Source of the DNA: Veillonella sp.
GTDB taxonomy: Bacteria; Bacillota; Negativicutes; Veillonellales; Veillonellaceae
Length of the DNA stretch: 15,180 nt
Direction: 5' to 3'
Assembly (NCBI RefSeq): GCF_015058545.1
Contig: NZ_SVCB01000053.1
Coordinates: 1-15,180, forward strand
The position numbers and the translations under genes were made by a program. The notes beneath the pieces were generated by a model. That model saw only the letters and a list, made by a program, of their open reading frames with translations, had not been told where the DNA came from and ran no database searches. This document shows, piece after piece, positions 7,102 through 14,271 of the stretch (position 1 is the first letter of the stretch; every line of letters starts with the position of its first letter).

Positions 7102-9921
7102 ATGAGCTTACAGTTGAAGAGAGATTATGACACTTTTGTATTAGAAGCAAAGAAAATTGCACCGGATAGGGTATTCACCGATTTTCTACTGCGTTATGCC
7201 TATGGTATTGACGCATCTTGCTACAGCTATTTACCGAAAGTAGTTGTAAAAGCTAATACGGAAGCAGAAGTAGTGCAATTAGTATTATTGGCTAATCGTT
7301 GCGGTACGCCGGTAACATTCCGTGCAGCCGGCAGTTCGTTATCCGGCCAGGCATCATCTGAAGATGTATTAATCGTTGCCAATGACGGCTTTAAATCCGT
7401 ACAAGTTCTTGAAAACGGCAATGCTATTCGTTTAGCTTGCGGTGTAATCGGAGCTGATGCGAACGAAGCATTAAAACCATATGGCAAAAAAATCGGTCCG
7501 GATCCCGCTACCATTACAACAGCGTTGGTAGGTGGTATTTTTAACAATAACTCCAGCGGTATGTGTTGCGGTACAGTTGAAAACTCTTATAAAACGGTTC
7601 GCTCTATGCGTGCTGTATTGGCAGACGGCACGATTCTTGACACCGGTAATCCGCAAAGTGTTAAAGAATTCATGGCAACCAAGAGCCAACTTATTGACGA
7701 TGTGCTTAATTTGCGCAACGAAATCATGGCTGATAGTGAATTAGTAGATTTAATTCGTCGCAAATATAAAATTAAGAATACAACCGGTTACGGTATTAAC
7801 TCTTTAGTCGATTTTGAAGATATTGTAGATATTTTAAATCACATCTTCATCGGCAGTGAAGGGACGCTCGGTTTCGTAAGCGAAGTCGTTTATAACTGTG
7901 TAGATGACGCAAAATACAAAGGCTGCGGTCTCTTGTTCTTTGCTAAATTAAACGATGCCTCCCGTGCCGTAGTGGCTTTGGCCAATATGTCGCGTGATAA
8001 AGTCGTGGCTGCTGAAATGATGGACTATTTAAGTCTTAAGAGCGTACAACAATTACCGGAAGTTCCGTCCTTCGTACACAATGTACCGGAAGGGACCAGC
8101 TGTATCTTATTCCAATCGGAAAGTAATGATGAAGCAACATTAGATGCTAACTTGGAATACATTAAAGATCAGTTGAAAGATATTCCGACCGTAATCCCAA
8201 GCTTATATTCCAAAGATGCCAAAGAATACGATTCCTGGTGGGTAATTCGTAAAGGTTTATTACCGATTGCTGCCGGCCTTCGTCGTCCGGGCACTACGGT
8301 TATTACCGAAGACGTTTGCTTCAAAATTGAAGACTTCACCGATGGCATTGAAATGATTACGGAATTGTTCAAAAAATACGATTTCGAAGACAGCGGTATT
8401 ATTTTTGGTCATGCCTTAAGCGGTAACGTTCACTTTATCATTACACCTGACTTCAACGTACAGCGTGAAATGGATAATTTTGCCGGCCTTGTAAAAGAAA
8501 TGGCAGAACGCGTAGCCGGTGTAGAAGGTTCCATCAAAGCCGAACATGGTACAGGCCGCATGGTTGCTCCGTTTGTTGAATTGGAATGGGGCAAAAAAGC
8601 CTATGCCGTTAACCGTCGTATTAAAGAAATTTTCGACCCTCAACGCTTATTAAATCCGGATGTTATGATCACTGATGATCCTGACGTTTACAAAAAGAAT
8701 TTAAAAGCTATGAGCGATATCGACCCATTATACAATATGTGTATGGAATGCGGTTTCTGTGAACGCAACTGTCCAAGCCGTAATTTAACCTTAACACCAC
8801 GTCAACGTATTTCCTTACTTCGCGAAGAACAACGCTTGCTTAAAGAAGGCAATACTGTTATGGCCGAAGAACTTAAAAAAGGCTATGAATACTATGGTGT
8901 AGATACCTGTGCAGCTTGTTCCATGTGTTCCATGCTTTGTCCTTTGGGCATCGATACGGCGCAAATCGCCATTTCTATGCGCAAAATCAATCCGAAGGGC
9001 CGTGGCATTGCTCATGCTATTTATAACAACTTTAGTAATACCTTAAAAGCCGCTAAAGTAGGGGCCACTTTGGGTGGTGTAGCCGGTAAAGTAGCAACTA
9101 AGTCTTTATTGGCAAAAATCTCCGAAGATGCACATCAGATTACCGGTTTAACACCATACGTACCGGAAACAATGCCAAAAGCTAATACGTACAAATTGAC
9201 GAACAAACGTAATCCGGCTTATCAGAAAAATGTAGTATATTTCAGTACTTGTGCTAACCGTGCATTCCGTCAAAACCAAGGTTATGATAATACCCGTAGC
9301 TTACAACAAGTATTTGAAAGCTTATGCGATAAGGCAGGGTACAATGTAATTTATCCGCCACATATTGAAAACTTATGCTGTGGTTTAAGTTTTGAAAATT
9401 ATGAAGAAATCGACAAACAAGCGTTGGCTGATTTGACTGAAGCGCTAACTAAAGCCAGTGAAGGCGGGGTTTATCCGATTGTTATCGACCATTCCGCTTG
9501 CTTCAATCATGCATTCAAACATATTAAAGGCTTGAAAATTCTTGATATTTCCGAATTCTTGTACACGATTTTACCAAACTTGAATGTAACGAAATGCAAT
9601 GAATCCGTTATCGTTCATAAACAGTGTAAGATTAAGACCTTGAATAAAGGCGGTTATATTGAAAACTTAGCGCGTGCATGTACCGATAAAGTATTCAATA
9701 TTAAATCTTTCGCATGTTGCGGTTTTGCCGGTCAAAAAGGTTTCTTCACACCGGAACTTAATAAATCATCTACTAAAGACTTAGCCGAAGAAGTTAAAAA
9801 CTTAGGTGTAACTTTAGGTGTAAGTTCCAGTTCTACTTGTGAAATCGGTCTTGGCGAAAGCGGCGGTATTCCGTTTGTAAGTATTGCATACTTGTTGGAT
9901 CGTTGTTCTACAAGAAAATAA
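7102..9921 (+). CDS. FAD- and Fe-S-containing dehydrogenase, D-lactate or glycolate dehydrogenase type
   Basis: This single 939-residue chain fuses what in GlcDEF-type enzymes are separate subunits. Residues about 20-470 form a PCMH-type FAD domain (FRAAGSSLSGQ near the N-terminus; GPDPATITTALVGGIFNNNSSG) and the FAD-oxidase C-terminal domain (GHALSGNVHF, EHGTGRM). Then follow two 4Fe-4S motifs, Cys547/550/553/557 and Cys603/606/609/613, and two cysteine-rich CCG domains (Cys759-Cys760 and Cys872-Cys873). It likely oxidises a 2-hydroxy acid and passes electrons through the clusters to quinone or another carrier at the membrane; no membrane segment is visible. ATG 7102 is chosen over GTG 7072 because GGGAGG (7089-7094) sits 7 bases before it and inside the longer version. 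In a lactate fermenter D-lactate is the likeliest substrate, but sequence alone cannot exclude glycolate or 2-hydroxyglutarate. Confidence 0.88.
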   Translation: MSLQLKRDYDTFVLEAKKIAPDRVFTDFLLRYAYGIDASCYSYLPKVVVKANTEAEVVQLVLLANRCGTPVTFRAAGSSLSGQASSEDVLIVANDGFKSVQVLENGNAIRLACGVIGADANEALKPYGKKIGPDPATITTALVGGIFNNNSSGMCCGTVENSYKTVRSMRAVLADGTILDTGNPQSVKEFMATKSQLIDDVLNLRNEIMADSELVDLIRRKYKIKNTTGYGINSLVDFEDIVDILNHIFIGSEGTLGFVSEVVYNCVDDAKYKGCGLLFFAKLNDASRAVVALANMSRDKVVAAEMMDYLSLKSVQQLPEVPSFVHNVPEGTSCILFQSESNDEATLDANLEYIKDQLKDIPTVIPSLYSKDAKEYDSWWVIRKGLLPIAAGLRRPGTTVITEDVCFKIEDFTDGIEMITELFKKYDFEDSGIIFGHALSGNVHFIITPDFNVQREMDNFAGLVKEMAERVAGVEGSIKAEHGTGRMVAPFVELEWGKKAYAVNRRIKEIFDPQRLLNPDVMITDDPDVYKKNLKAMSDIDPLYNMCMECGFCERNCPSRNLTLTPRQRISLLREEQRLLKEGNTVMAEELKKGYEYYGVDTCAACSMCSMLCPLGIDTAQIAISMRKINPKGRGIAHAIYNNFSNTLKAAKVGATLGGVAGKVATKSLLAKISEDAHQITGLTPYVPETMPKANTYKLTNKRNPAYQKNVVYFSTCANRAFRQNQGYDNTRSLQQVFESLCDKAGYNVIYPPHIENLCCGLSFENYEEIDKQALADLTEALTKASEGGVYPIVIDHSACFNHAFKHIKGLKILDISEFLYTILPNLNVTKCNESVIVHKQCKIKTLNKGGYIENLARACTDKVFNIKSFACCGFAGQKGFFTPELNKSSTKDLAEEVKNLGVTLGVSSSSTCEIGLGESGGIPFVSIAYLLDRCSTRK

Positions 9922-9928
9922 TTCTTGG

Positions 9929-9974
9929 CGCATACTTGTAAATAGTACTGCTGCTGTATGCGGTACTATTTACA
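9929..9974. repeat. Two interlocked inverted repeats
   Basis: A perfect 12-base inverted repeat (9937-9948 with 9963-9974) has 9956-9962 in its loop, and that segment is the exact reverse complement of 9929-9935. The two pairings interleave, and the linkers are too short for a stable pseudoknot, so they are alternatives. No T run follows, so this is not an ordinary terminator. It lies 8 bases after the dehydrogenase stop and about 190 bases before the integrase. Confidence 0.75.
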
Positions 9975-10016
9975 GTAATCTAAACGGTTTAATAGAGACT
10001 GTAAAAGCCATGGCTA

Positions 10017-10045
10017 TTGAACTAAATAGAGTGATATGATATAAT
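10017..10045 (+). promoter_or_regulatory. Probable integrase promoter
   Basis: TTGAAC (10017-10022), a 17-base spacer and TATAAT (10040-10045) with TG at 10037-10038 (extended -10). The predicted start near 10052 falls inside the left arm of the terminator hairpin that follows, so RNA from here would carry only half of that stem. Confidence 0.6.
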
Positions 10046-10083
10046 TACTTCCGATAACGATATATTATCGGAAGTAATTTTTT
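10043..10083 (+). terminator. Terminator hairpin downstream of the dehydrogenase
   Basis: Perfect 15-base arms (10043-10057 and 10065-10079) with a 7-base loop and six T (10078-10083). It should stop transcripts from the dehydrogenase gene. Its left arm overlaps the -10 element of the integrase promoter. Confidence 0.85.
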
Positions 10084-10112
10084 ATATAAAAATAGGCCTA
10101 ATTCAGCCCTAA

Positions 10113-10143
10113 TCAGTGTTTTAGCACTTTTCAGTGTTTTAGC
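10113..10143 (+). repeat. Tandem 13-bp direct repeat before the integrase
   Basis: A 13-base sequence (TCAGTGTTTTAGC) occurs at 10113-10125 and 10131-10143, an 18-base period, and the following CACTTT is also partly repeated. It ends 7 bases before the integrase ribosome binding site. It could be a binding site for the recombinase or a regulator, or a chance duplication. Confidence 0.65.
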
Positions 10144-10163
10144 CACTTTAAGGAGTCTTCTAT

Positions 10164-11162
10164 ATGCCATCTAACAAACATTTTTATCTACGTGACAATG
10201 AAATACTCATGGCCAGCAGCAAACTCTCTGATAAAGCTAAATTAAGCATTTTGTCTTCTAAATCAGATAATACTGTTGATGCTTATGAATCCGACTGGGA
10301 TGATTTTGTCTATTGGTGTGAATCCCGTCATGTTGATTTTTTCCCGGCTTCACCGGAAACTATTGTTAACTATATTAACGATTTAGCCGATCACGCTAAA
10401 GCAAATACCATATCAAGGCGTATCAGTGCTATTTCTGAAAACTTTAATGCTGCCGGCTTAGCCGATAATCCTTGTAAGTCATCCTTAGTAAGTTCAGCTT
10501 TGCGTGGTATTCGTCGACTTAAAGGAACGTATCAGCAAGGTAAAACCCCTATCCTTTTAGAAGATTTGGAAGATATTTTTAAGGAGATGGAATCGCTTAA
10601 CTTACCGGAAATACAACTCCTTAGAGATAAAGCTATACTTCTAATCGGCTTTATGGGCGCTTTTCGACGTAGTGAAATCAGTGCCTTAATGGTGGAAGAC
10701 TTAACATTTTCACCACAGGGGCTCGAAATCTTTGTACGCTCATCAAAGGCCGATCAAGAAGGTCAAGGTGCGGTTGTAGCTATCCCTTATATAGAAAACG
10801 CCGAATTTTGCGCTGTAAGGGCCGTTAAGGCATGGCTCCGGTATACTGGTATTAAAAGTGGCCCAATTTTCAGAAGGTTTACGAAGAAAATGGACATTCG
10901 CAAGACGGCTTTGAGTGATAAAAGTATTGCGGAGATTGTAAAGAAATATGTTGAACTTATAGGTTTAGACCCGGCAATGTATGGCGCTCACAGTTTGCGT
11001 CACGGTTTTGCTACGACCGCAGCTTCATTTGGTGTTGAAGAGCGTAACATTATGCGTCAAACACGTCATCATAGCGTTAATATGGTACGTCGCTATATCA
11101 ACGAAGCCAATAAATTTGTGGATAATCCTATTAGTACGATATTTGGTAATAAACGTAAATAA
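10164..11162 (+). CDS. Tyrosine recombinase / integrase
   Basis: This site-specific DNA recombinase of the phage integrase (XerC/D-like) family has 332 residues. Residues about 25-125 form the core-binding (SAM-like) domain (NTVDAYESDWDDFVYWCE); about 130-325 form the catalytic domain. Catalytic residues: Arg168 (GAFRRSEIS), Lys195 in the beta-hairpin, His276 and Arg279 (AHSLRHGFA), His302 and nucleophile Tyr311 (RHHSVNMVRRYI). All are present, so it should be active. AAGGAG at 10150-10155 supports ATG 10164. It has no excisionase or other phage genes around it, and converges with the toxin gene with only 3 bases between stops. It could be the last remnant of an integrated element or a stand-alone recombinase. 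The housekeeping XerC/D of a chromosome would be expected at about 300 residues with a closer LGH-type motif. Confidence 0.92.
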   Translation: MPSNKHFYLRDNEILMASSKLSDKAKLSILSSKSDNTVDAYESDWDDFVYWCESRHVDFFPASPETIVNYINDLADHAKANTISRRISAISENFNAAGLADNPCKSSLVSSALRGIRRLKGTYQQGKTPILLEDLEDIFKEMESLNLPEIQLLRDKAILLIGFMGAFRRSEISALMVEDLTFSPQGLEIFVRSSKADQEGQGAVVAIPYIENAEFCAVRAVKAWLRYTGIKSGPIFRRFTKKMDIRKTALSDKSIAEIVKKYVELIGLDPAMYGAHSLRHGFATTAASFGVEERNIMRQTRHHSVNMVRRYINEANKFVDNPISTIFGNKRK

Positions 11163-11165
11163 GAA

Positions 11166-11543
11166 CTAAAAATTTTTATGGGATTCTATCCATTCAAGTA
11201 AATCTTCGTATGTGCCGTTATGTGCAATTTTTAAAGCTATTTCCCATAATTCCTTTTGACTATAGTTTAAGTCGATATCGTTAATTAATAATAGTAGCAA
11301 CATACAATGTATGCCGGTTCTTTTATTGCCATCTATAAAAGGATGATTTTTAATAATTCCAAAGCCTAAACGAGCAGCCTTTTCTTCTATAGAATTAAAG
11401 ATATCGATTCCACTGTAAGTATGATATGGGCTTTGTATTGCAGATTCAAGTAATTTTTTATCTCTAATCCCATTTGTGCCTCCAAATGTATCAATCATTT
11501 GTTCATGGATTAATAAAATTTCATCTAAATTAATTTTCTTCAT
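11166..11543 (-). CDS. doc: Fic/Doc-family toxin
   Basis: This 125-residue Fic-fold protein is of the Doc (death on curing) type. The motif HPFIDGNKRTG (His67, Asp71, Asn73, Lys74, Arg75) matches the Doc form HxFx(D/N)xNKRT, with Lys where AMPylating Fic proteins have Gly. Family members phosphorylate elongation factor Tu and stop translation. Short length and no inhibitory helix motif fit a toxin neutralised in trans. The start overlaps the end of the antitoxin gene by 14 bases, giving coupled translation, as in other phd-doc pairs. The 3' end faces the integrase. Whether it is a kinase like P1 Doc is inferred from the motif only. Confidence 0.9.
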   Translation of the reverse strand: MKKINLDEILLIHEQMIDTFGGTNGIRDKKLLESAIQSPYHTYSGIDIFNSIEEKAARLGFGIIKNHPFIDGNKRTGIHCMLLLLLINDIDLNYSQKELWEIALKIAHNGTYEDLLEWIESHKNF

Positions 11544-11796
11544 TAGCTAATACCTTATAAGCTTCCTTATTTTTTTGTAATAGCTTTTTAGAAGCTTCGA
11601 GTATATCGCGATGCGGATTAACATTGTAGCCGGCTGTTGACTCTTTGACTAACATATGGATTGGAATGATTGCATATTTTGGTTTATTATTTTTTAAGAT
11701 TATTACAGGGCCATTTTCATCAACATGTTTAGTTACTTTAGAGAAGTTTTGATTGGCCTCTGTAATAGAAATTAAATTATTTGTATCTGTAATCAT
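11530..11796 (-). CDS. phd: Phd/YefM-family antitoxin
   Basis: This 88-residue protein begins with the DNA-binding Phd fold (ISITEANQNFSKVTKHVDENGPVIILKNNKPKYAIIP, about residues 9-45) and ends in a Lys/Glu-rich tail (about 60-88) that in this family folds onto the toxin. It should neutralise the Doc toxin and repress the shared promoter. I chose ATG 11796 because AGAGGA on the minus strand lies 6 bases before it; the in-frame ATG at 11811 lies upstream of that site and has none of its own. The pair is preceded by a palindrome and an extended -10 promoter. Confidence 0.9.
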   Translation of the reverse strand: MITDTNNLISITEANQNFSKVTKHVDENGPVIILKNNKPKYAIIPIHMLVKESTAGYNVNPHRDILEASKKLLQKNKEAYKVLANEEN

Positions 11797-11843
11797 GGTA
11801 ATTCCTCTCATTGTGAATTTAATGTGTAATATGTGATAACTAT

Positions 11844-11882
11844 ATTATAGCACAAAATAGGATGAATTTATCCTATTTTGTG
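11844..11882 (-). promoter_or_regulatory. phd-doc promoter with palindromic operator
   Basis: On the minus strand an extended -10 (TG-C-TATAAT, TATAAT at 11844-11849) adjoins a perfect 12-base inverted repeat (arms 11851-11862 and 11871-11882, 8-base spacer, two or more further symmetric pairs inside). The palindrome covers the -15 to -45 region and no good -35 is visible. This is the expected place for the Phd or Phd-Doc complex to repress its own operon. Confidence 0.72.
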
Positions 11883-11907
11883 TGGAGGATATTAATTTAA
11901 CTCGAAT

Positions 11908-11943
11908 AAAAAGAGCCTCCCAGCCGCTGGGAAGCTCTTTTTT
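11908..11943 (-). terminator. Terminator of the yneA-like gene
   Basis: A 16-pair stem with a 3-base loop is fully paired on the minus strand (one G-U) and has one mismatch on the plus strand, with T runs on both sides. It lies about 70 bases after the yneA-like stop and insulates it from phd-doc. Confidence 0.88.
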
Positions 11944-12013
11944 ATATGTATATTAAATTGTCAACATAATTAGTAACTTTGAATGATTTGTTCGAGATTA
12001 TCAATCGAACAGA

Positions 12014-12328
12014 TTATTCATTCTGAGCTACGTATTCACTGAATACTTTATCGTTCTGTGTTTTAACAGTAGGTATTTTGAGTGTACGACCCGGTTCTAA
12101 GCTGGCAGTTTCGTCTAATTTATTTAACGTACTAACAGCGTGAACCATTTCACGGATATCTATATGATCATTGGCATATTGGGAAGCAATGCCCCAAACA
12201 GTATCACCGGCTTTTACGGTTACGGTGCGTACATTATGCGTATCTAACTCAATGCTTGGCGTATTCATAAAATAACCTACGGTTAAGGTTAAGAACATAC
12301 TGAAAACAATTAAAAAATCGCGTTTCAT
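12014..12328 (-). CDS. yneA: YneA-like cell division suppressor (membrane anchor plus LysM)
   Basis: The 104-residue protein has a short cytoplasmic start (MKRD), one membrane segment (about 5-21) and an extracytoplasmic LysM domain (about 36-86: VTVKAGDTVWGIASQY ... LEPGRTLKIP). Size, order of parts and position divergent from lexA match YneA of Bacillus subtilis, which blocks septation during the SOS response. The longer reading from GTG 12337 is rejected because that codon lies within the ribosome binding site (AGGTGA), which is placed correctly for ATG 12328. It is controlled by a promoter with a LexA box in its spacer. The yneB and ynzC genes that follow in Bacillus are absent. LysM proteins are common, so function rests mainly on context and architecture. 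Confidence 0.82.
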   Translation of the reverse strand: MKRDFLIVFSMFLTLTVGYFMNTPSIELDTHNVRTVTVKAGDTVWGIASQYANDHIDIREMVHAVSTLNKLDETASLEPGRTLKIPTVKTQNDKVFSEYVAQNE

Positions 12329-12410
12329 AACAATCACCTCATTGAACTATGCTTTCTAAATAGTATTTAAACGAACATTACTAACGGTATATATGTTTGT
12401 TTACACGCTT

Positions 12411-12440
12411 AGTATATCACACGAATAAATGTTCGGTCAA
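12411..12440 (-). promoter_or_regulatory. yneA promoter
   Basis: On the minus strand TTGACC (12435-12440) and TATACT (12411-12416) are 18 bases apart. The LexA box fills the spacer. Start near 12404 gives a leader of about 75 bases. Confidence 0.78.
12422..12435. promoter_or_regulatory. LexA box 1
   Basis: CGAATAAATGTTCG matches the Bacillus-type SOS box CGAACNNNNGTTCG at 9 of 10 defined positions. It lies wholly between the -10 and -35 of the yneA promoter, so bound LexA would block RNA polymerase. Confidence 0.85.
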
Positions 12441-12449
12441 GCTGAAAAT

Positions 12450-12463
12450 CGAACTTTTATTTG
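12450..12463. promoter_or_regulatory. LexA box 2
   Basis: CGAACTTTTATTTG has one perfect half-site and matches 8 of 10 defined positions. It overlaps the first three bases of the lexA -35 element. Being weaker than box 1, it fits a self-repressing lexA gene that is turned on less tightly than its target. Confidence 0.65.
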
Positions 12464-12490
12464 ACAATATTTGTAAATACGTTCTATAAT
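12461..12490 (+). promoter_or_regulatory. lexA promoter
   Basis: Consensus TTGACA (12461-12466) and TATAAT (12485-12490), 18-base spacing. Start near 12497 gives a leader of about 100 bases. A third, poor match to the LexA box (6 of 10) lies at 12472-12485 in the spacer. Confidence 0.85.
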
Positions 12491-12598
12491 AACATTGAGA
12501 TAGTTTATGTACGCCAATTTTTATAAATTACATTTCATAATATATGACTATTTAGTTAATGACAGATTTTAAGTATTTTAGATTGTGAGGTTATAGCC

Positions 12599-13282
12599 GT
12601 GAGACGACCTGCTACCGATATTAACTCAAAACAAAAGAAAATTTTGGATTATATTACCATGTGTTTAGAAACTAAATTTCGCTGCCCCAGTGTTCGTGAA
12701 ATTTGTGAGTATATGGGATTGAGCTCTACTTCTACGGTTCAGAGCCATCTTAATACTTTAGAACGTTTTGGCTATATTACCCGTGATGTAAATAAGAACC
12801 GATCTATTACAGTTGTTGGCCTTAAGCCTAAAATGGCGCCTAAAGTAGAAGTGTCTGCTGATAAACAGGTTACCTCGTCCGAAACATTTGAAATGCTCCA
12901 GGCTCGTTTACGTAATGTTCCTTTAATCGGTACGGTTCAAGCCGGTACACCGGTAACGGCTATTCAGAACCAGGAAGCTACTATTCCGCTTCCTTTATCC
13001 TTAATTGGTAATTCCGAATGTTTCCTCCTTCGTGTGCGCGGTGAGTCGATGCGTGATATCGGCATGTATGAAGGTGACTTACTCATCGTTCGTAATCAAC
13101 AAACCGCTAATAACGGTGATATTGTAGTAGCCCGTATTGATGACGAAGCAACAGTTAAACGCTTCTATCGTGAAGCCAATCGAATTCGTTTACAGCCTGA
13201 AAACAGTGAGTTTGAACCTATTTATACAGATTCCTGTACTATCGAGGGTAAAGTTATCGGTTTAATTCGTGATCACATTTAA
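12599..13282 (+). CDS. lexA: LexA, SOS repressor and self-cleaving protease
   Basis: LexA represses DNA-damage genes and cleaves itself when stimulated by RecA on single-stranded DNA. The 227-residue protein has an N-terminal winged helix-turn-helix (about 8-70; recognition region LSSTSTVQSHLNTLERFGYI), a linker, and a C-terminal S24 peptidase domain. The cleavage site is Ala115-Gly116 (VQAGTP), the nucleophile Ser150 (RGESMRD) and the base Lys187 (ATVKRF). The start is GTG 12599, with GTGAGG 8 bases upstream; the protein begins MRRPATDINSKQKKIL, like typical LexA N-termini. Length is slightly above the usual 200-210, from the longer linker. It is autoregulated through LexA box 2 and stands divergent to its probable target yneA. 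Confidence 0.96.
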   Translation: MRRPATDINSKQKKILDYITMCLETKFRCPSVREICEYMGLSSTSTVQSHLNTLERFGYITRDVNKNRSITVVGLKPKMAPKVEVSADKQVTSSETFEMLQARLRNVPLIGTVQAGTPVTAIQNQEATIPLPLSLIGNSECFLLRVRGESMRDIGMYEGDLLIVRNQQTANNGDIVVARIDDEATVKRFYREANRIRLQPENSEFEPIYTDSCTIEGKVIGLIRDHI

Positions 13283-13327
13283 TAGTCAGTCTGTCATTTA
13301 TATTTTCGGTTCTATAATTTATTTTGG

Positions 13328-13379
13328 GGCGCTAAAGAGAAACGCTAGTTGCGTGTCCTCTTGGCGCCTACTTTTTTTT
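13328..13379 (+). terminator. lexA terminator
   Basis: GGCGCTAAAGAG pairs with CTCTTGGCGCC (one bulge, one G-U), with a small inner hairpin, and eight T follow at 13372-13379. It lies about 45 bases after the lexA stop. Confidence 0.82.
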
Positions 13380-13400
13380 GCACAAAAAAAGATATATTGA

Positions 13401-14231
13401 ATAATTAACTACGAGAAAACGCGCCAAGGCTCTTTTAACACTCGGAAAGCCGGTATTATTGTACCGTTTCTTACGTGGGTAGAAGAGCAGGTGTTAGTCC
13501 ATAAATGGTCACTTGATGCTGCCGTAGGCTACGCCTTGCGTAAGTGCTTGTTTGTACGTAATGAAATGGTGTCTACCAAAACTTTATATAACTATCTACA
13601 TGAAGGTCTACTCCGTATTAAGCCCATGGATTTACCATTAATATTACGTCGTTCTACGCGTAAATCTAATACGCGTAAACACAAGAAAAACCTTGGTAAA
13701 TCCATTGATCTACGCGATGAGTCTATTCTGACTCGTGAAGAATTTGGTCATTGGGAACTTGATACTGTCCGTGGTATTAAAGATAAGCATGATGAAGTGA
13801 TTATTTCCCTATTGGAACGTAAAACACGTGCATATGTAACGTTGCGCTCTCCATCAGCTAAAGCTGCTGATATTAAAAATACGCTAGAAAGCTGGTTACT
13901 AAGTTTTAGTACTCATGACTCACTACAGCAACTCTGCAAGACAATTACGGCCGATAACTGCCTTGAATTTGCATCTATTGCTGAACTAGAAACAGAGTAT
14001 TTACAAGTGTTTTTTGCTCATCCGTATGCAGCTTGGGAACGTGGTTCCAACGAACGGCACAATGGCTTATTACGTCGTATTATTCCCAAAGGAACTGCCA
14101 TTCGTGACGTTTCGGAAGCAACACTTCGACGAGCTACCGATTGGTGTAATGCACTGCCACGCAAAATTCTAAATTACCGGACACCACAAGAAGCCTTCAT
14201 TGAAGAAGTTAATAAGTTACTGGGGTTTTAA
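13401..14231 (+). pseudogene. IS30-family transposase, 5'-truncated
   Basis: This DDE transposase moves an insertion sequence by a circle intermediate. The open frame starts after a stop at 13398-13400 without an ATG; the first possible start is GTG 13491 (246 residues). The full family length is about 310-380, and the N-terminal helix-turn-helix that binds the element ends is missing. What remains includes the linker (RKAGIIVPFLTWVEEQ) and the whole catalytic core: numbering from GTG 13491, Asp91 in HWELDTVRG, Asp155 in TADNCLEF (normally DNG) and Glu188 in RGSNERHNGLLRRIIPKGT. No start with a ribosome binding site is seen. The core could be translated, but without the DNA-binding part it should not transpose on its own. 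Confidence 0.88.
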
Positions 14232-14246
14232 AAGTGTTCAATTTCA

Positions 14247-14271
14247 TATTGCAATTTACTATTGCAATTTA
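14247..14271 (+). repeat. 12-bp direct repeat at the IS right end
   Basis: TATTGCAATTTA occurs at 14247-14258 and 14260-14271, a 13-base period. It may be part of the terminal inverted repeat or a target duplication. Its role is not clear. Confidence 0.5.

Larger units (their letters stand above)
13401..14271 (+). mobile_element. IS30-family insertion sequence remnant
   Basis: The transposase remnant is followed at 14236-14271 by AT-rich sequence with a repeated TATTGCAATTTA, which resembles the right end of IS30-type elements as I remember them. A matching left inverted end is absent upstream of 13401, and the element begins right after the lexA terminator. The left end and about 60-100 codons are therefore lost. 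The right boundary is approximate. Confidence 0.6.

Noticed and set aside
9929..9974. H-type pseudoknot
   Set aside because: The interleaved pairings leave linkers of 1 and 0 bases to cross stems of 12 and 7 pairs, which is not sterically reasonable.
12329..12337. GTG start three codons before the yneA ATG
   Set aside because: The GTG is itself part of the AGGTGA ribosome binding site that serves ATG 12328.
12372..12385. Further LexA box (CGAAC half-site) in the yneA leader
   Set aside because: Only one half-site matches (6 of 10 positions), below the two accepted boxes.
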